Shown in pieces: positions 38,884 to 46,629 of a stretch of DNA of 64,000 nucleotides (positions are counted from its first letter, which is position 1; each line of letters opens with the position of its first letter). The DNA lies in contig CAVXHI010000008.1 in assembly GCA_963761655.1 (NCBI GenBank), positions 496,001 through 560,000 of the forward strand, given 5' to 3'. Source of the DNA: RYN-122 sp963761655. Lineage in GTDB: Bacteria; Actinomycetota; Actinomycetes; Mycobacteriales; SCTD01. The position numbers were made by a program, and so were the translations under genes. Under the pieces are notes generated by a model. It saw nothing but the letters and a program-made list of their open reading frames with translations. It did no database searches and had not been told where the DNA came from.

Positions 38884-40365
38884 TCAGGCCGGGCCGACCA
38901 GCCCGGCGACGATCTGGGCGGAGAGCGTCACCAGCGGCAGCCCGCCGCCCGGGTGCGACGACCCGCCGACGAGGAACAGCCCCTTGACCGGCGACCGGTT
39001 CGCGGGCCGCAGGAAGGCCGCCGCCGCCCCGTTGCTGGAGGTCCCGTAGATCGCTCCGCCGACGGCACCGGTCCGCTGCTCGAGGTCCGCGGGCGACAGC
39101 ACGGTGCGGGCGAGCACCCGGTCGGCGACGGGGAGCCCCCGCCGGCCGAGCAGGTCCACCAGGGAGTCGGCGTAGGACTCGGCCAGCCCGGGTGCGCGCC
39201 AGTCGACGGCGCCCGGGCCGGTGCCGTGGCGGGGCGCGTTCACCAGGACGAACCAGGCCTCGGAGCCGCGCGGGCGGACGGCGTCGTCGTCGGGGGCGCT
39301 GACGTAGAGCGTCGGGTCGCGCACCGGCCTCGCCTGGCGCCCGAAGACGTCGTCGAACTCGGCGTCGTAGTCGGCGGGGAACAGCACCTGGTGGTGGGCG
39401 AGGCCCGGGGTGGCGCCCCGTACCGAGAGCAGGACGACGAAGCCCGACAGCGACGGCGTCGCCCTGGCCAGCCTCCGGGCAGCGCCCCGGTGCTGCACGA
39501 GGTCGCCGTAGACGTGCGCGGCGTCGGCGTTCGCGACGACGACGTCGGCCGGCAGCGGGCCCTGCTCGGTGTGGACGCCGTCGACCCGGCCGGCGCGCGT
39601 GCTGATCCTCGTGACCCGGGTGCCGGTGCGGACCACGGCCCCGCGGTCGAGGGCCCGCTGGTGGACGGCCTCGCCGAGCCGGCGCAGCCCGCCCTGGACG
39701 TACCAGCCGCCGTAGGCCTGCTCGACGTACGGGACCGACGCCAGCGCGGCGGGAGCGCGCCGCGGGTCCGAGCCGGTGTAGGTGGCGTACCGGTCCAGGA
39801 CCGTGCGCAGCCGGGGGTCGCGCAGGGTCCGGCGGCCGAGGGCGCGCAGCGACAGGTGGGGCGCGATCGTGCGGAGGTCGGCGGGCCGCCGCAGGGCCAG
39901 GCCGGCCAGGCCCTGCGGGGACAGCGCGCTCTCCAGGAACGGCCCGCGGCTGGCCTCCCAGACCCGGGCGGCGTGCGCCGTGAAGGTGGCCCAGTCCGCG
40001 CCGGCACCGGGGCACCAGGCCTCCAGGGAGGCCCGGTGCCGGTCCGGGTCGGCGTGCGCGTCGAAGCCGGTCCCGTCGGCGAACCGGTAGCGGGCGAGCG
40101 GGTCGAGCGGGGTCAGCTCCAGGCCCTCGGGCCAGCCGCCGGTCTCCTCGAACAGGTCGCGGAAGACCTGCGGCATGGTCACGAGCGACGGCCCGGTGTC
40201 GAACCGGAAGGTCCCGACGCCGGGCACCTCCTCGGTGTGCAGCCCGAGCTTGCCGCCCACCGACGCCGCCGCCTCGCAGACGGTCACCTCGTGGCCCTGC
40301 GCGGCCAGCCGGGCGGCCGCCGCGAGCCCTCCGACGCCGGCCCCGACGACGACGACCCGGCTCAC
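38884..40365 (-). CDS. CrtI-family carotenoid desaturase (CrtD-like)
   Basis: A 493-aa FAD enzyme of the phytoene desaturase family: VVVVGAGVGGLAAAARLAAQG, GGKLGLH, RFDTGPSLVTMPQVF, GGWYVQGGLRRLGEA and a C-terminal VGGSSHPGGGLPLVTLSAQ. It is distinct from crtI at 31368. As the last gene of a cluster with cruF- and cruG-like genes, it may perform a late 3,4-desaturation of an acyclic or monocyclic carotenoid (inference). GTG 40365 overlaps the upstream stop by 4 nt (GTGA). Confidence 0.82.
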   Translation of the reverse strand: MSRVVVVGAGVGGLAAAARLAAQGHEVTVCEAAASVGGKLGLHTEEVPGVGTFRFDTGPSLVTMPQVFRDLFEETGGWPEGLELTPLDPLARYRFADGTGFDAHADPDRHRASLEAWCPGAGADWATFTAHAARVWEASRGPFLESALSPQGLAGLALRRPADLRTIAPHLSLRALGRRTLRDPRLRTVLDRYATYTGSDPRRAPAALASVPYVEQAYGGWYVQGGLRRLGEAVHQRALDRGAVVRTGTRVTRISTRAGRVDGVHTEQGPLPADVVVANADAAHVYGDLVQHRGAARRLARATPSLSGFVVLLSVRGATPGLAHHQVLFPADYDAEFDDVFGRQARPVRDPTLYVSAPDDDAVRPRGSEAWFVLVNAPRHGTGPGAVDWRAPGLAESYADSLVDLLGRRGLPVADRVLARTVLSPADLEQRTGAVGGAIYGTSSNGAAAAFLRPANRSPVKGLFLVGGSSHPGGGLPLVTLSAQIVAGLVGPA

Positions 40366-41381
40366 AGCTGCCGCCCCTTCCAGGACAGCGTCCCGTCGCG
40401 GGCGGCCCGCCGGGACCGCACCGACAGCCAGGCCAGCAGGCCCACCGACACGGGGTGGGCGAGGGCGTCCGGCCAGACCCGGGAGCCGGTCCGGCCGCTG
40501 GTCACGGCCCGGCCGGCCACCCCGAGGGCGACCGAGCCCCAGTCCCCCCGCAGCACCGGCACGACGTAGAGCAGCACGGGCAGCACGGTCGCCGCCAGCG
40601 GAGCGGTGTGCAGCGACTTCGTGTAGCCCTCGACCAGCTCGTCCCAGGTGTCGTACATGCGGGTCGTGGCCAGGGCGGTCCCGTCGGCGACGCCCCCGCG
40701 CCCGCCGGCCCGCTTGACCGCCCTGAGCAGCTCGACGTCCTCCACGACGGCGTCCCTGACGGCCGCGTGCCCGCCGGCCCGGTCGTAGACGTCGCGGCGG
40801 ACGGCGAGCAGCTGCCCGTTGGCGGCCGACAGGGACTCCCGCGGGGACCGCTCCGCCAGCCTCAGCGGCAGGAACGTCAGCCAGGACCACTGCAGCAGCG
40901 GCTGCACCAGCCGGGTGGCCCCGGGCGCCTCCTGGCGCGGGTAGGGGCTGACGAGGTCGAGGTCGGCGTCGTCGAGCAGGGCGACGGTGGCGGCGACGGC
41001 GTGGGGCGCGAGGACGACGTCGGCGTCGACGAAGACCAGGACGTCACCGGACGCCGCGTCGGCGAGCTGCTGGCAGGCGTGCGGCTTGCCCAGCCACCCG
41101 TCCGGGAGGGGCGCGCCGACCAGCGGCTCGACCCCCAGGGCGCGGACGACGTCGGCGGTGCCGTCGGTGGAGCCGTCGTCCAGGACGAGCAGCTCGACGT
41201 CCACGCCGGTCTGGGCGAGCAGGGCCTGCAGGCAGGGCCGGACCCGGTGCGCCTCGTCGCGCAGCGGCAGCAGGACGCTGACCCGGCGGGCCGTCGTCGT
41301 CGCGGTGGGGACCCGGAGCAGCCGGGCGTTGACGACGGCGTGCAGGGTCAGCGCGGCGACGGTCCAGCGGGTGGGCCTCAC
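40362..41381 (-). CDS. glycosyltransferase family 2 (CruG-like)
   Basis: A 339-aa membrane-associated GT2 enzyme. The GT-A domain has VSVLLPLRDEAHRV, LLVLDDGSTDGTADVV, the metal-binding VFVDADVVLAPHA and a C-terminal acceptor-side motif with VVEDVELLRAVKRAGG. Two to three helices follow (LPVLLYVVPVL). It sits immediately after a cruF-type hydratase gene; CruF/CruG pairs hydrate and glycosylate carotenoid ends in cyanobacteria (known). So glycosylation of a 1'-hydroxy carotenoid is likely. GTGA overlaps on both sides. Confidence 0.8.
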   Translation of the reverse strand: MRPTRWTVAALTLHAVVNARLLRVPTATTTARRVSVLLPLRDEAHRVRPCLQALLAQTGVDVELLVLDDGSTDGTADVVRALGVEPLVGAPLPDGWLGKPHACQQLADAASGDVLVFVDADVVLAPHAVAATVALLDDADLDLVSPYPRQEAPGATRLVQPLLQWSWLTFLPLRLAERSPRESLSAANGQLLAVRRDVYDRAGGHAAVRDAVVEDVELLRAVKRAGGRGGVADGTALATTRMYDTWDELVEGYTKSLHTAPLAATVLPVLLYVVPVLRGDWGSVALGVAGRAVTSGRTGSRVWPDALAHPVSVGLLAWLSVRSRRAARDGTLSWKGRQL

Positions 41382-42103
41382 CGCAGCGACACCGCGTACG
41401 GGACGGCGACCAGGCCCATGACGACGCCTCCGGTCAGGGCCACGAGGGGGCGGCCGAGGAAGACGGCGTTGGCGAGGACCGACCCGCCCCAGGTCCACAG
41501 GAACAGGGCGGCCGGCTGCCGGTCGTCCGCAGCCAACCGGGGGAGCGCCTGCAGCAGTCCGAGCAGGAGCACGGCGACGAGCAGCCAGCCGGCGTAGTTG
41601 CTCAGCGGGATGGCCGGCGCCCCGGGCAGGGCGCCCGTGCGGGAGGCGAAGGACCAATGGCCGTCACCGACCATCATCGGGTCGAGGAACAGGTCCCACG
41701 AGGCGAGCGCCGTGCCGCCGACCAGCGTCGCGCCGACCCGGCCGCGGGAGAGCCGCTGCCCGACCAGCAGGGCCGGGTAGCCGAACATCGCCCAGGCCAG
41801 CGGGATGACCAGCGGCACGTCGAGCAGCTGCGGCCCGAGGCTGCCGGCGTAGGCGTAGTCGCCGAAGGGGACCCCGGTCGCGGTGCCGACCGCCTCGGCG
41901 AGGAACCCGCCCAGCACGGTGACGACGACGAACAGCACCGTCCAGCGCGGCCCGCGGTGGAGCAGGGCGTGCGACGTCGAGGCGAGGAAGAAGCCGACGA
42001 CCGTGACGACGGTCAGGGCGTGTCGGGTCTCGCCGTGCGTCAGGGGGTAGGCGACCTGCAGCAGGACGACGAGCGCGGCCAGCCCCTCGGGGACGCGCCT
42101 CAC
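41378..42103 (-). CDS. cruF: carotenoid 1',2'-hydratase (CruF family)
   Basis: A 241-aa integral membrane protein with about seven helices: LAALVVLLQVAYPLTHGE, GFFLASTSHALLHRG, EAVGTATGVPFGDYAYAG, the family hallmark ASWDLFLDPMMVGDGHW and IPLSNYAGWLLVA. This is the CruF/bisanhydrobacterioruberin hydratase type that adds water to the psi end of carotenoids. GTG 42103 and the stop both overlap neighbours by 4 nt, so it is embedded in a tightly coupled operon. Confidence 0.88.
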   Translation of the reverse strand: MRRVPEGLAALVVLLQVAYPLTHGETRHALTVVTVVGFFLASTSHALLHRGPRWTVLFVVVTVLGGFLAEAVGTATGVPFGDYAYAGSLGPQLLDVPLVIPLAWAMFGYPALLVGQRLSRGRVGATLVGGTALASWDLFLDPMMVGDGHWSFASRTGALPGAPAIPLSNYAGWLLVAVLLLGLLQALPRLAADDRQPAALFLWTWGGSVLANAVFLGRPLVALTGGVVMGLVAVPYAVSLR

Positions 42104-42549
42104 GCCTGCTTGAACGACGTGCGCAGCCTCGTCACGGCCTCGGCCAGCGCGGCCCGGGCCCGTCCGCCGTGGACGGCGAACCAGTCCCCGGTCTCCTCCA
42201 CGAGGTCGTCGTAGGCCTCCTCGACGATCTCGCTGTGCAGCGGCCTGCTGGCGTCGGGGTCGTCGACCAGCAGGTGCCACAGCTCGGAGACCTCGGCCAG
42301 CGTCGGCTCGGGGGAGCCGCTGACCAGCCAGCCGCCGAGGTCGAGGTCGACCTCGTCGGGCAGGTCGTCCTGCAGGTCCAGGCCGTGCTCCTGCGCGAAG
42401 TGCTCCAGGTGCGGCCGGTCGCCGAACAGCAGGACCTTGCCGTCGTCGTCGCCCAGCAGGACGTCGGTCTCGGTCTCGTCGTCGACGAGGAAGCCGACGT
42501 GCCAGCGGACCTCGCCGTCGACCAGCAGGACCTCGTACAGCTCAGCCAC
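42100..42549 (-). CDS. acidic hypothetical protein in the carotenoid operon
   Basis: A 149-aa cytoplasmic protein, strongly acidic, with MAELYEVLLVDGEVRWHVGF, VDLDLGGWLVSG and DWFAVHGGRARA. I do not recognise a family. Strand-rich N-terminal half, helical C-terminal half. It overlaps the ketolase-like gene upstream by 8 nt and cruF downstream by 4 nt, so it is co-translated with pigment enzymes and may assist them or be a passenger. Confidence 0.65.
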   Translation of the reverse strand: MAELYEVLLVDGEVRWHVGFLVDDETETDVLLGDDDGKVLLFGDRPHLEHFAQEHGLDLQDDLPDEVDLDLGGWLVSGSPEPTLAEVSELWHLLVDDPDASRPLHSEIVEEAYDDLVEETGDWFAVHGGRARAALAEAVTRLRTSFKQA

Positions 42550-44095
42550 GCTTCAGCACCCTCTTCAGCAGCGACGGCGACCGGTCGGCCAGGGCCTTCT
42601 GCGCCGCGGACCGCCCGCTGGCCCCGAACACGCCGCCGCCCGGGTGGGTGGACGCGCCGCACAGGTACAGCCCCTCGACGTCGGGGACGGTGTAGCCGGA
42701 CAGCTCGGGCATCGGGCGCCACATGAACATCTGGTCGAACGCCATCTCGACGTGCATCACCTGGCCGGAGCGCAGCCCGAGCTCGCGCTCGAGGTCGAGC
42801 GGCGTCTGCACGTGCATGTGCTCGACGCTGCTCGCGAAGCCCGGGGCGACCCGGTCGACGGCCTCGACCAGCTTGGTGCCCTCGCGCTCGCGGATGTCGT
42901 CCCAGTGCTCGCCGTTGGACAGCTCGTACGGGTGCCACTGCCCCCACACGGTCACGTTGTGCTTGCCGGGCGGCGCGATGGTGTCGTCGAAGGCGCTGAA
43001 CGTCATGGCCAGGGCGGCCGGGTCCTCGGGCGGCAGGCCGGCGTTGTAGTCCCCGTGCGCCTTGCGCAGCGCCTGCCGGCTGCTGGCGATCAGCTGCATC
43101 GACCGGTGCGTGTCCTCGCGCCCGTGCTCGTACTGCGGCAGGGCGTTCGTCCCGAGCCGCACGACCATCCCGATGCCGTTGCCGGTGCGGACGCTGCGGT
43201 TCGCGCGCTCCAGCAGCGGGCTCTGCAGCAGCTCCAGCGTCGTCAGGACGTGCGCCCCGCTGACCACCAGCGACGCCGGCAGGTGCTCGCCGTCCGCCAG
43301 CGTCACGCCCGACACCCGGCCCTGCCCGGTGGTGATGGCGGCCGCGGGGGAGCCGAGCCGGACGCGCCCGCCGAAGGACTCCAGCCGCGCCTGCAGGGCC
43401 TCGCTGAGCATCCCGCTGCCGCCCTTGGGGTGACCCGGGGGGAGCAGGTGCATCATCGTGTTCCAGCCGACGAGGTCGGCGGTCGCGACCTCGTGCGTGG
43501 GCGGTCCGGACTGCGCACCCATCCACGCCAGCGCCGTCTTGAGCCGCTCGTCGTCGAAGTGCTCGTCGAGCAGGCTGTCGCCGCTGGTGAGGAACTGCCG
43601 GCTCAGCTCCAGCCCGCCGAGGCCCGTCGTCTTGCCGACGCCCCAGAGCGTGCGGCCGAGGTGCATCCCGGTCGGGGCGCCCTGGAAGGCGTCGAAGACG
43701 CGGGTGTTGCGGGCCGACCAGTCGCGGACGAAGGCCTGGTAGGCGTCGGCGTCGCGGGTGCCGCAGACGCTCTCGATCGAGGCGCAGGTGTCGTCGAGGT
43801 CGACCGAGAAGTGGATGCCGCTCGGGTGGAAGCCCCACGGGTCGAGGTCCTGGTACTCGAGGCCGAAGCGGGTCAGCTCGAGGTCCTCGATGATCCCGGT
43901 GTGCCGCACCATGATGTGCGCGCTGCTGCCGCGGTCCATCCGGTAGCCGGGGAAGCGCTCGACCGTGGAGACCGCCCCGCCGACGACGGTGTCGCGCTCG
44001 ACCACCTCGACGTCCATCCCGGCCTTGGCGAGGTAGCAGGCGGCGACGAGGCCGTTGTGGCCGGCGCCGACGACGACGGCGCGGTCGGGGATCAC
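42542..44095 (-). CDS. crtO: CrtO-like carotenoid ketolase / FAD-dependent oxidoreductase
   Basis: A 517-aa FAD enzyme of the phytoene desaturase superfamily, CrtO branch: AVVVGAGHNGLVAACYLAKAG, VVGGAVST, YRMDRGSSAHIM, HLLPPGHPKGGSGMLSEAL, TVWGQWHPYEL and LYLCGASTHPGGGVFGASG. CrtO enzymes introduce 4-keto groups on beta-ionone rings (known); no lycopene cyclase is seen in the window, so cyclisation would need a gene elsewhere, or this acts on acyclic ends. GTG 44095 directly follows the GNAT stop; TAGCGT (44108-44103) lies 7 nt upstream. Confidence 0.78.
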   Translation of the reverse strand: MIPDRAVVVGAGHNGLVAACYLAKAGMDVEVVERDTVVGGAVSTVERFPGYRMDRGSSAHIMVRHTGIIEDLELTRFGLEYQDLDPWGFHPSGIHFSVDLDDTCASIESVCGTRDADAYQAFVRDWSARNTRVFDAFQGAPTGMHLGRTLWGVGKTTGLGGLELSRQFLTSGDSLLDEHFDDERLKTALAWMGAQSGPPTHEVATADLVGWNTMMHLLPPGHPKGGSGMLSEALQARLESFGGRVRLGSPAAAITTGQGRVSGVTLADGEHLPASLVVSGAHVLTTLELLQSPLLERANRSVRTGNGIGMVVRLGTNALPQYEHGREDTHRSMQLIASSRQALRKAHGDYNAGLPPEDPAALAMTFSAFDDTIAPPGKHNVTVWGQWHPYELSNGEHWDDIREREGTKLVEAVDRVAPGFASSVEHMHVQTPLDLERELGLRSGQVMHVEMAFDQMFMWRPMPELSGYTVPDVEGLYLCGASTHPGGGVFGASGRSAAQKALADRSPSLLKRVLKRG

Positions 44096-44638
44096 TCAGT
44101 CGACGCTAGTCGCCAGCCGCAGCCCCAGCACCGCGAAGGACCGGGGGTCGCCCGGGAAGCGCAGGTCGCGCACGAGGTCGACCCACCCGCCGGAGCGGTA
44201 GAACCGCCGGGCCCGGGTGTCGGTGTCCGGGGTGGTGAGGACGGCGGTCGGGGCGGGCGTGCCGTCGAGCAGGGCCAGCAGGAGGTCGCGGCCGAGGCCG
44301 GTGCCGTGCAGGACCGGGCGCACGTGCAGCTCGCAGACCTCGAAGGCGCCGTCGAGCCAGGTCCGGCCGAGCTGCTCCCCGAGCGCGGCCCGCACCTGGT
44401 CGTGCCACCACTGGCCGGGCGCGCCGAGGTAGCCGTACGCGATCCCGACCAGCCGGCCGGCCCCGTCGGTCGCCCCGACGGCGCGCAGCCCGTCCCGGTG
44501 CAGGTGCCCCGCGAGGATGCTGCGGCGACTGCGGGCGGTGACCCGGTCGACGTCCATCGCGTCCGCGTAGACGTCCAGGACCTCGTCCGTGCGCGACGAC
44601 AGCTCGTCGCGGGACCACTCCTGCAGGACGGTGCTCAC
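44096..44638 (-). CDS. GNAT-family N-acetyltransferase
   Basis: A 180-aa GCN5-type acetyltransferase. The acetyl-CoA loop is VRPVLHGTGLGRDLLLALL (QxxGxG/A-like), preceded by FEVCELHV and followed by ARRFYRSGGWVDL. Substrate unknown. It is coupled on both sides within the carotenoid operon (GTGA overlap with the crtA-like gene; zero spacing to the crtO-like gene), which is an unusual place for such an enzyme. Confidence 0.82.
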   Translation of the reverse strand: MSTVLQEWSRDELSSRTDEVLDVYADAMDVDRVTARSRRSILAGHLHRDGLRAVGATDGAGRLVGIAYGYLGAPGQWWHDQVRAALGEQLGRTWLDGAFEVCELHVRPVLHGTGLGRDLLLALLDGTPAPTAVLTTPDTDTRARRFYRSGGWVDLVRDLRFPGDPRSFAVLGLRLATSVD

Positions 44639-45342
44639 GCGAGCGGGTCCCGGCCGTGCAGCGTGCCCTCGCGCCCGACGACGGCGAACCGGGCGAACAG
44701 CTCCTCGGCGTACCAGTCCTCGCGGGGCGTCCGGGCGACGACCTCCTGGTGCGCGGCCCCGCGGTGCGCGAACTGCCGCAGCGCCTCGGCCGACTCCCAG
44801 AGGCTGAACGTGCCCTGCAGCCCGACCGGGGCCTCGCCGATCCCGACGGCCGCGCGCAGCCCGGGCGAGCGGTGCAGGTCCTCGCTCACGGGCGGGACCG
44901 CGGCCCAGAACCGGCCGGCGCGGCGGGTGCGCAGCCTCGCCCGGGTGACGGCCGCGACCGGTCCGTCCCCGCGGACGGGGGCGGGGTCGCCGAAGGGCGT
45001 GCGGCCGCTCCACCGGCCCCGGCTGGTCGTCGGCCGGAGGTCCAGGCGCAGCGTCTCCTCGGCGAGCCGGCCCCAGCCGCGGGCGACGTCGCCGCGCAGG
45101 AACGACGTGGCGTCGTCCGGGGACGCCCAGGTGGCGAGCAGGCCCCAGTGCAGCGGGTCGGCGTCGCGGGCGGTGAACGTGCGACCGTCGCCGGTGCCGA
45201 GCATCTTGGCGAAGCGGACGCCGTCGGTGCGTCGGACCCGGCCGCGGTCCAGCCCCATCCGGGCGAGGGCTGCGGGGACCCGGGACGGCGCGACCCGCCA
45301 CAGGTGCAGCGTCACCAGGGCGGGGACGGGCTCGGCGGTCAC
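44635..45342 (-). CDS. CrtA/spheroidene monooxygenase-like protein
   Basis: A 235-aa protein like the spheroidene monooxygenase family: LHLWRVAPSRVPAALARMGLD in part, VRFAKMLGTGDGRTF, DADPLHWGLLATW, RGRWSGRTPFGDP, and FSLWESAEALRQFAHRG. CrtA oxidises acyclic carotenoids at C-2 in purple bacteria (known). As first gene of the operon it suggests keto-carotenoid synthesis. The GTG start is 6 nt from GAGGCT (45354-45349), a leaderless-type -10. Confidence 0.8.
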   Translation of the reverse strand: MTAEPVPALVTLHLWRVAPSRVPAALARMGLDRGRVRRTDGVRFAKMLGTGDGRTFTARDADPLHWGLLATWASPDDATSFLRGDVARGWGRLAEETLRLDLRPTTSRGRWSGRTPFGDPAPVRGDGPVAAVTRARLRTRRAGRFWAAVPPVSEDLHRSPGLRAAVGIGEAPVGLQGTFSLWESAEALRQFAHRGAAHQEVVARTPREDWYAEELFARFAVVGREGTLHGRDPLA

Positions 45343-45370
45343 GGCCCCAGCCTCCCAGCCCGGCCGGCGG

Positions 45371-45402
45371 GGTGCCCGGTCAGGTCGGTGCCCGGTCAGG
45401 TC
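45371..45402. repeat. perfect 16-bp tandem duplication at the lipoprotein stop
   Basis: GGTGCCCGGTCAGGTC occurs twice head to tail (45371-45386, 45387-45402). The stop codon of the lipoprotein gene lies at the edge of the second copy, so duplication or loss would not alter the protein beyond its stop context. Confidence 0.85.
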
Positions 45403-45601
45403 ACTGCGGGGTGGCGACGCCCGGCGCGCTGCCCTCCGAGCCCGGGCCCTGCGCCGGGTCCGGCCCCTGGGTCCGCTGCGTCGTGGAGCTGGCGTCGGGC
45501 GGCTGCACGACCTGGCTGTCGGTGTTGGCGTCCCCCGACTGGCTGCTGCACCCGCTCAGCGCGAGGGCGAGCAGGGACAGGGCGACCGCGGTGCGCTTCA
45601 T
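45401..45601 (-). CDS. small lipoprotein
   Basis: A 66-aa lipoprotein: KR at the N-terminus, hydrophobic core and lipobox LALSGC (Cys18), then a disordered Ser/Thr/Gln/Pro-rich tail. No family recognised. It is divergent from cysH and lies downstream of nothing on its strand, so it is probably a single-gene unit. Confidence 0.68.
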   Translation of the reverse strand: MKRTAVALSLLALALSGCSSQSGDANTDSQVVQPPDASSTTQRTQGPDPAQGPGSEGSAPGVATPQ

Positions 45602-45655
45602 GGCAGGTCCGTTCCCCGTGGGAAGCGGGACGCACCTGTGGCGGTTGTCGCGAGC

Positions 45656-46357
45656 ATGGAGACCGTGCAGACCCCCGCGCAGCTGCAGGCCCTCGCCGAG
45701 CAGGCCGGGCGTGACCTCGAGGGCGCGACCGCGCAGGACGTCCTGCGCTGGGCCGTCGACACGTTCGGCGACCGGTTCGTCATCGCCTCCTCGATGGGCG
45801 ACGGCCTGCTGGCGCACCTGGCCTCGTCGGTCGCGTCCGGCGTCGACGTGCTGTTCCTCGACACCGGCTTCCACTTCGCCGAGACCATCGGCACGCGGGA
45901 CGCCGTCGACCAGGTCTACGACGTCAACGTCCGGACGATGCTCCCGCTGATCACCGTCGAGCAGCAGGACGCCGAGCGCGGGCCCGAGCTGTACCGGCGC
46001 GACCCCGACGCCTGCTGCGCCATCCGCAAGGTCGAGCCGCTCGCCCGCGGCCTCGCCGACTACACCGCCTGGGCCTCCGGCATCCGCCGCGACGAGACGG
46101 CGAACCGGCGCACCATCGGTGTCGTCGAGTGGGACGCGAAGCGCTCGATGGTGAAGGTCAACCCCCTGGCGACCTGGACCCAGGAGCAGGCCGACGCGTA
46201 CGTCTCCGACAACGGCGTCCTGGTGAACCCGCTCGCCTACGACGGCTACCCGTCGATCGGCTGCGCCCCGTGCACGCGCCGGGTCGCACCGGGCGAGGAC
46301 CCGCGCAGCGGCCGGTGGGCCGACAGCGGCAAGACCGAGTGCGGCCTGCACCTGTAG
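45656..46357 (+). CDS. cysH: adenylyl-sulfate (APS) reductase
   Basis: A 233-aa CysH-family reductase producing sulfite from APS using thioredoxin. FVIASSMGDGLLAHL forms the PP-loop-like nucleotide site, FLDTGFHFAET follows, and the [4Fe-4S] signature is complete: Cys120-Cys121 with Cys203-x2-Cys206. The catalytic tail ECGLHL is present. The iron-sulfur signature indicates APS rather than PAPS as the main substrate (known rule). ATG 45656 was chosen; GTG 45638 is in frame. It is convergent with the sulfite reductase unit across a large hairpin. Confidence 0.93.
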   Translation: METVQTPAQLQALAEQAGRDLEGATAQDVLRWAVDTFGDRFVIASSMGDGLLAHLASSVASGVDVLFLDTGFHFAETIGTRDAVDQVYDVNVRTMLPLITVEQQDAERGPELYRRDPDACCAIRKVEPLARGLADYTAWASGIRRDETANRRTIGVVEWDAKRSMVKVNPLATWTQEQADAYVSDNGVLVNPLAYDGYPSIGCAPCTRRVAPGEDPRSGRWADSGKTECGLHL

Positions 46358-46378
46358 GAGCCAGCCGCCTGGCCCAGC

Positions 46379-46449
46379 GCGGGCTCTTGTCCGGGCGCAG
46401 CGACGTCGGGGGCGGCCCTGGACGTCGCTGTGCCCGGACAAGGGCCCGC
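46379..46449. terminator. 29-bp hairpin between convergent sulfur genes (bidirectional terminator)
   Basis: Arms 46379-46407 and 46421-46449 are inverted complements at 27 of 29 positions with a 13-nt loop. It lies between the stops of cysH (plus) and the Zn-ribbon gene (minus), so it can form in either transcript. There is no U-run, as is common in actinobacteria. Confidence 0.75.
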
Positions 46450-46470
46450 AGAGCCACCGGCCCGGCGCGG

Positions 46471-46629
46471 TCAGTCGCGGCCGGTCAGGCCCTTGTAGCG
46501 GACCGTGAAGGCGCGGCTGCACGACTCGCACCGCCAGTCGGCGTGACCCTTGTCCGGGTCCTCGCCGAACGGGCGCAGCGTCTCCTCCCCGCAGTACGGG
46601 CAGAAGAAGGGGGTCGCACGCTCCGACAT
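46471..46629 (-). CDS. 52-aa zinc-ribbon protein linked to sulfite reductase
   Basis: A 52-aa protein with two CxxC pairs, FFCPYCGEE (Cys10, Cys13) and WRCESCSR (Cys34, Cys37), predicting one structural zinc ribbon; it ends FTVRYKGLTGRD. Its ATG shares one base with the TGA of the sulfite reductase gene, so translation is coupled and a role alongside that enzyme is likely. It is too short for most gene-length cut-offs. No name is known to me. Confidence 0.78.
   Translation of the reverse strand: MSERATPFFCPYCGEETLRPFGEDPDKGHADWRCESCSRAFTVRYKGLTGRD

Noticed and set aside
42437..46357. A 1306-codon plus-strand frame ending in CysH
   Set aside because: Only the last 233 codons match CysH; upstream is antisense to the carotenoid operon.
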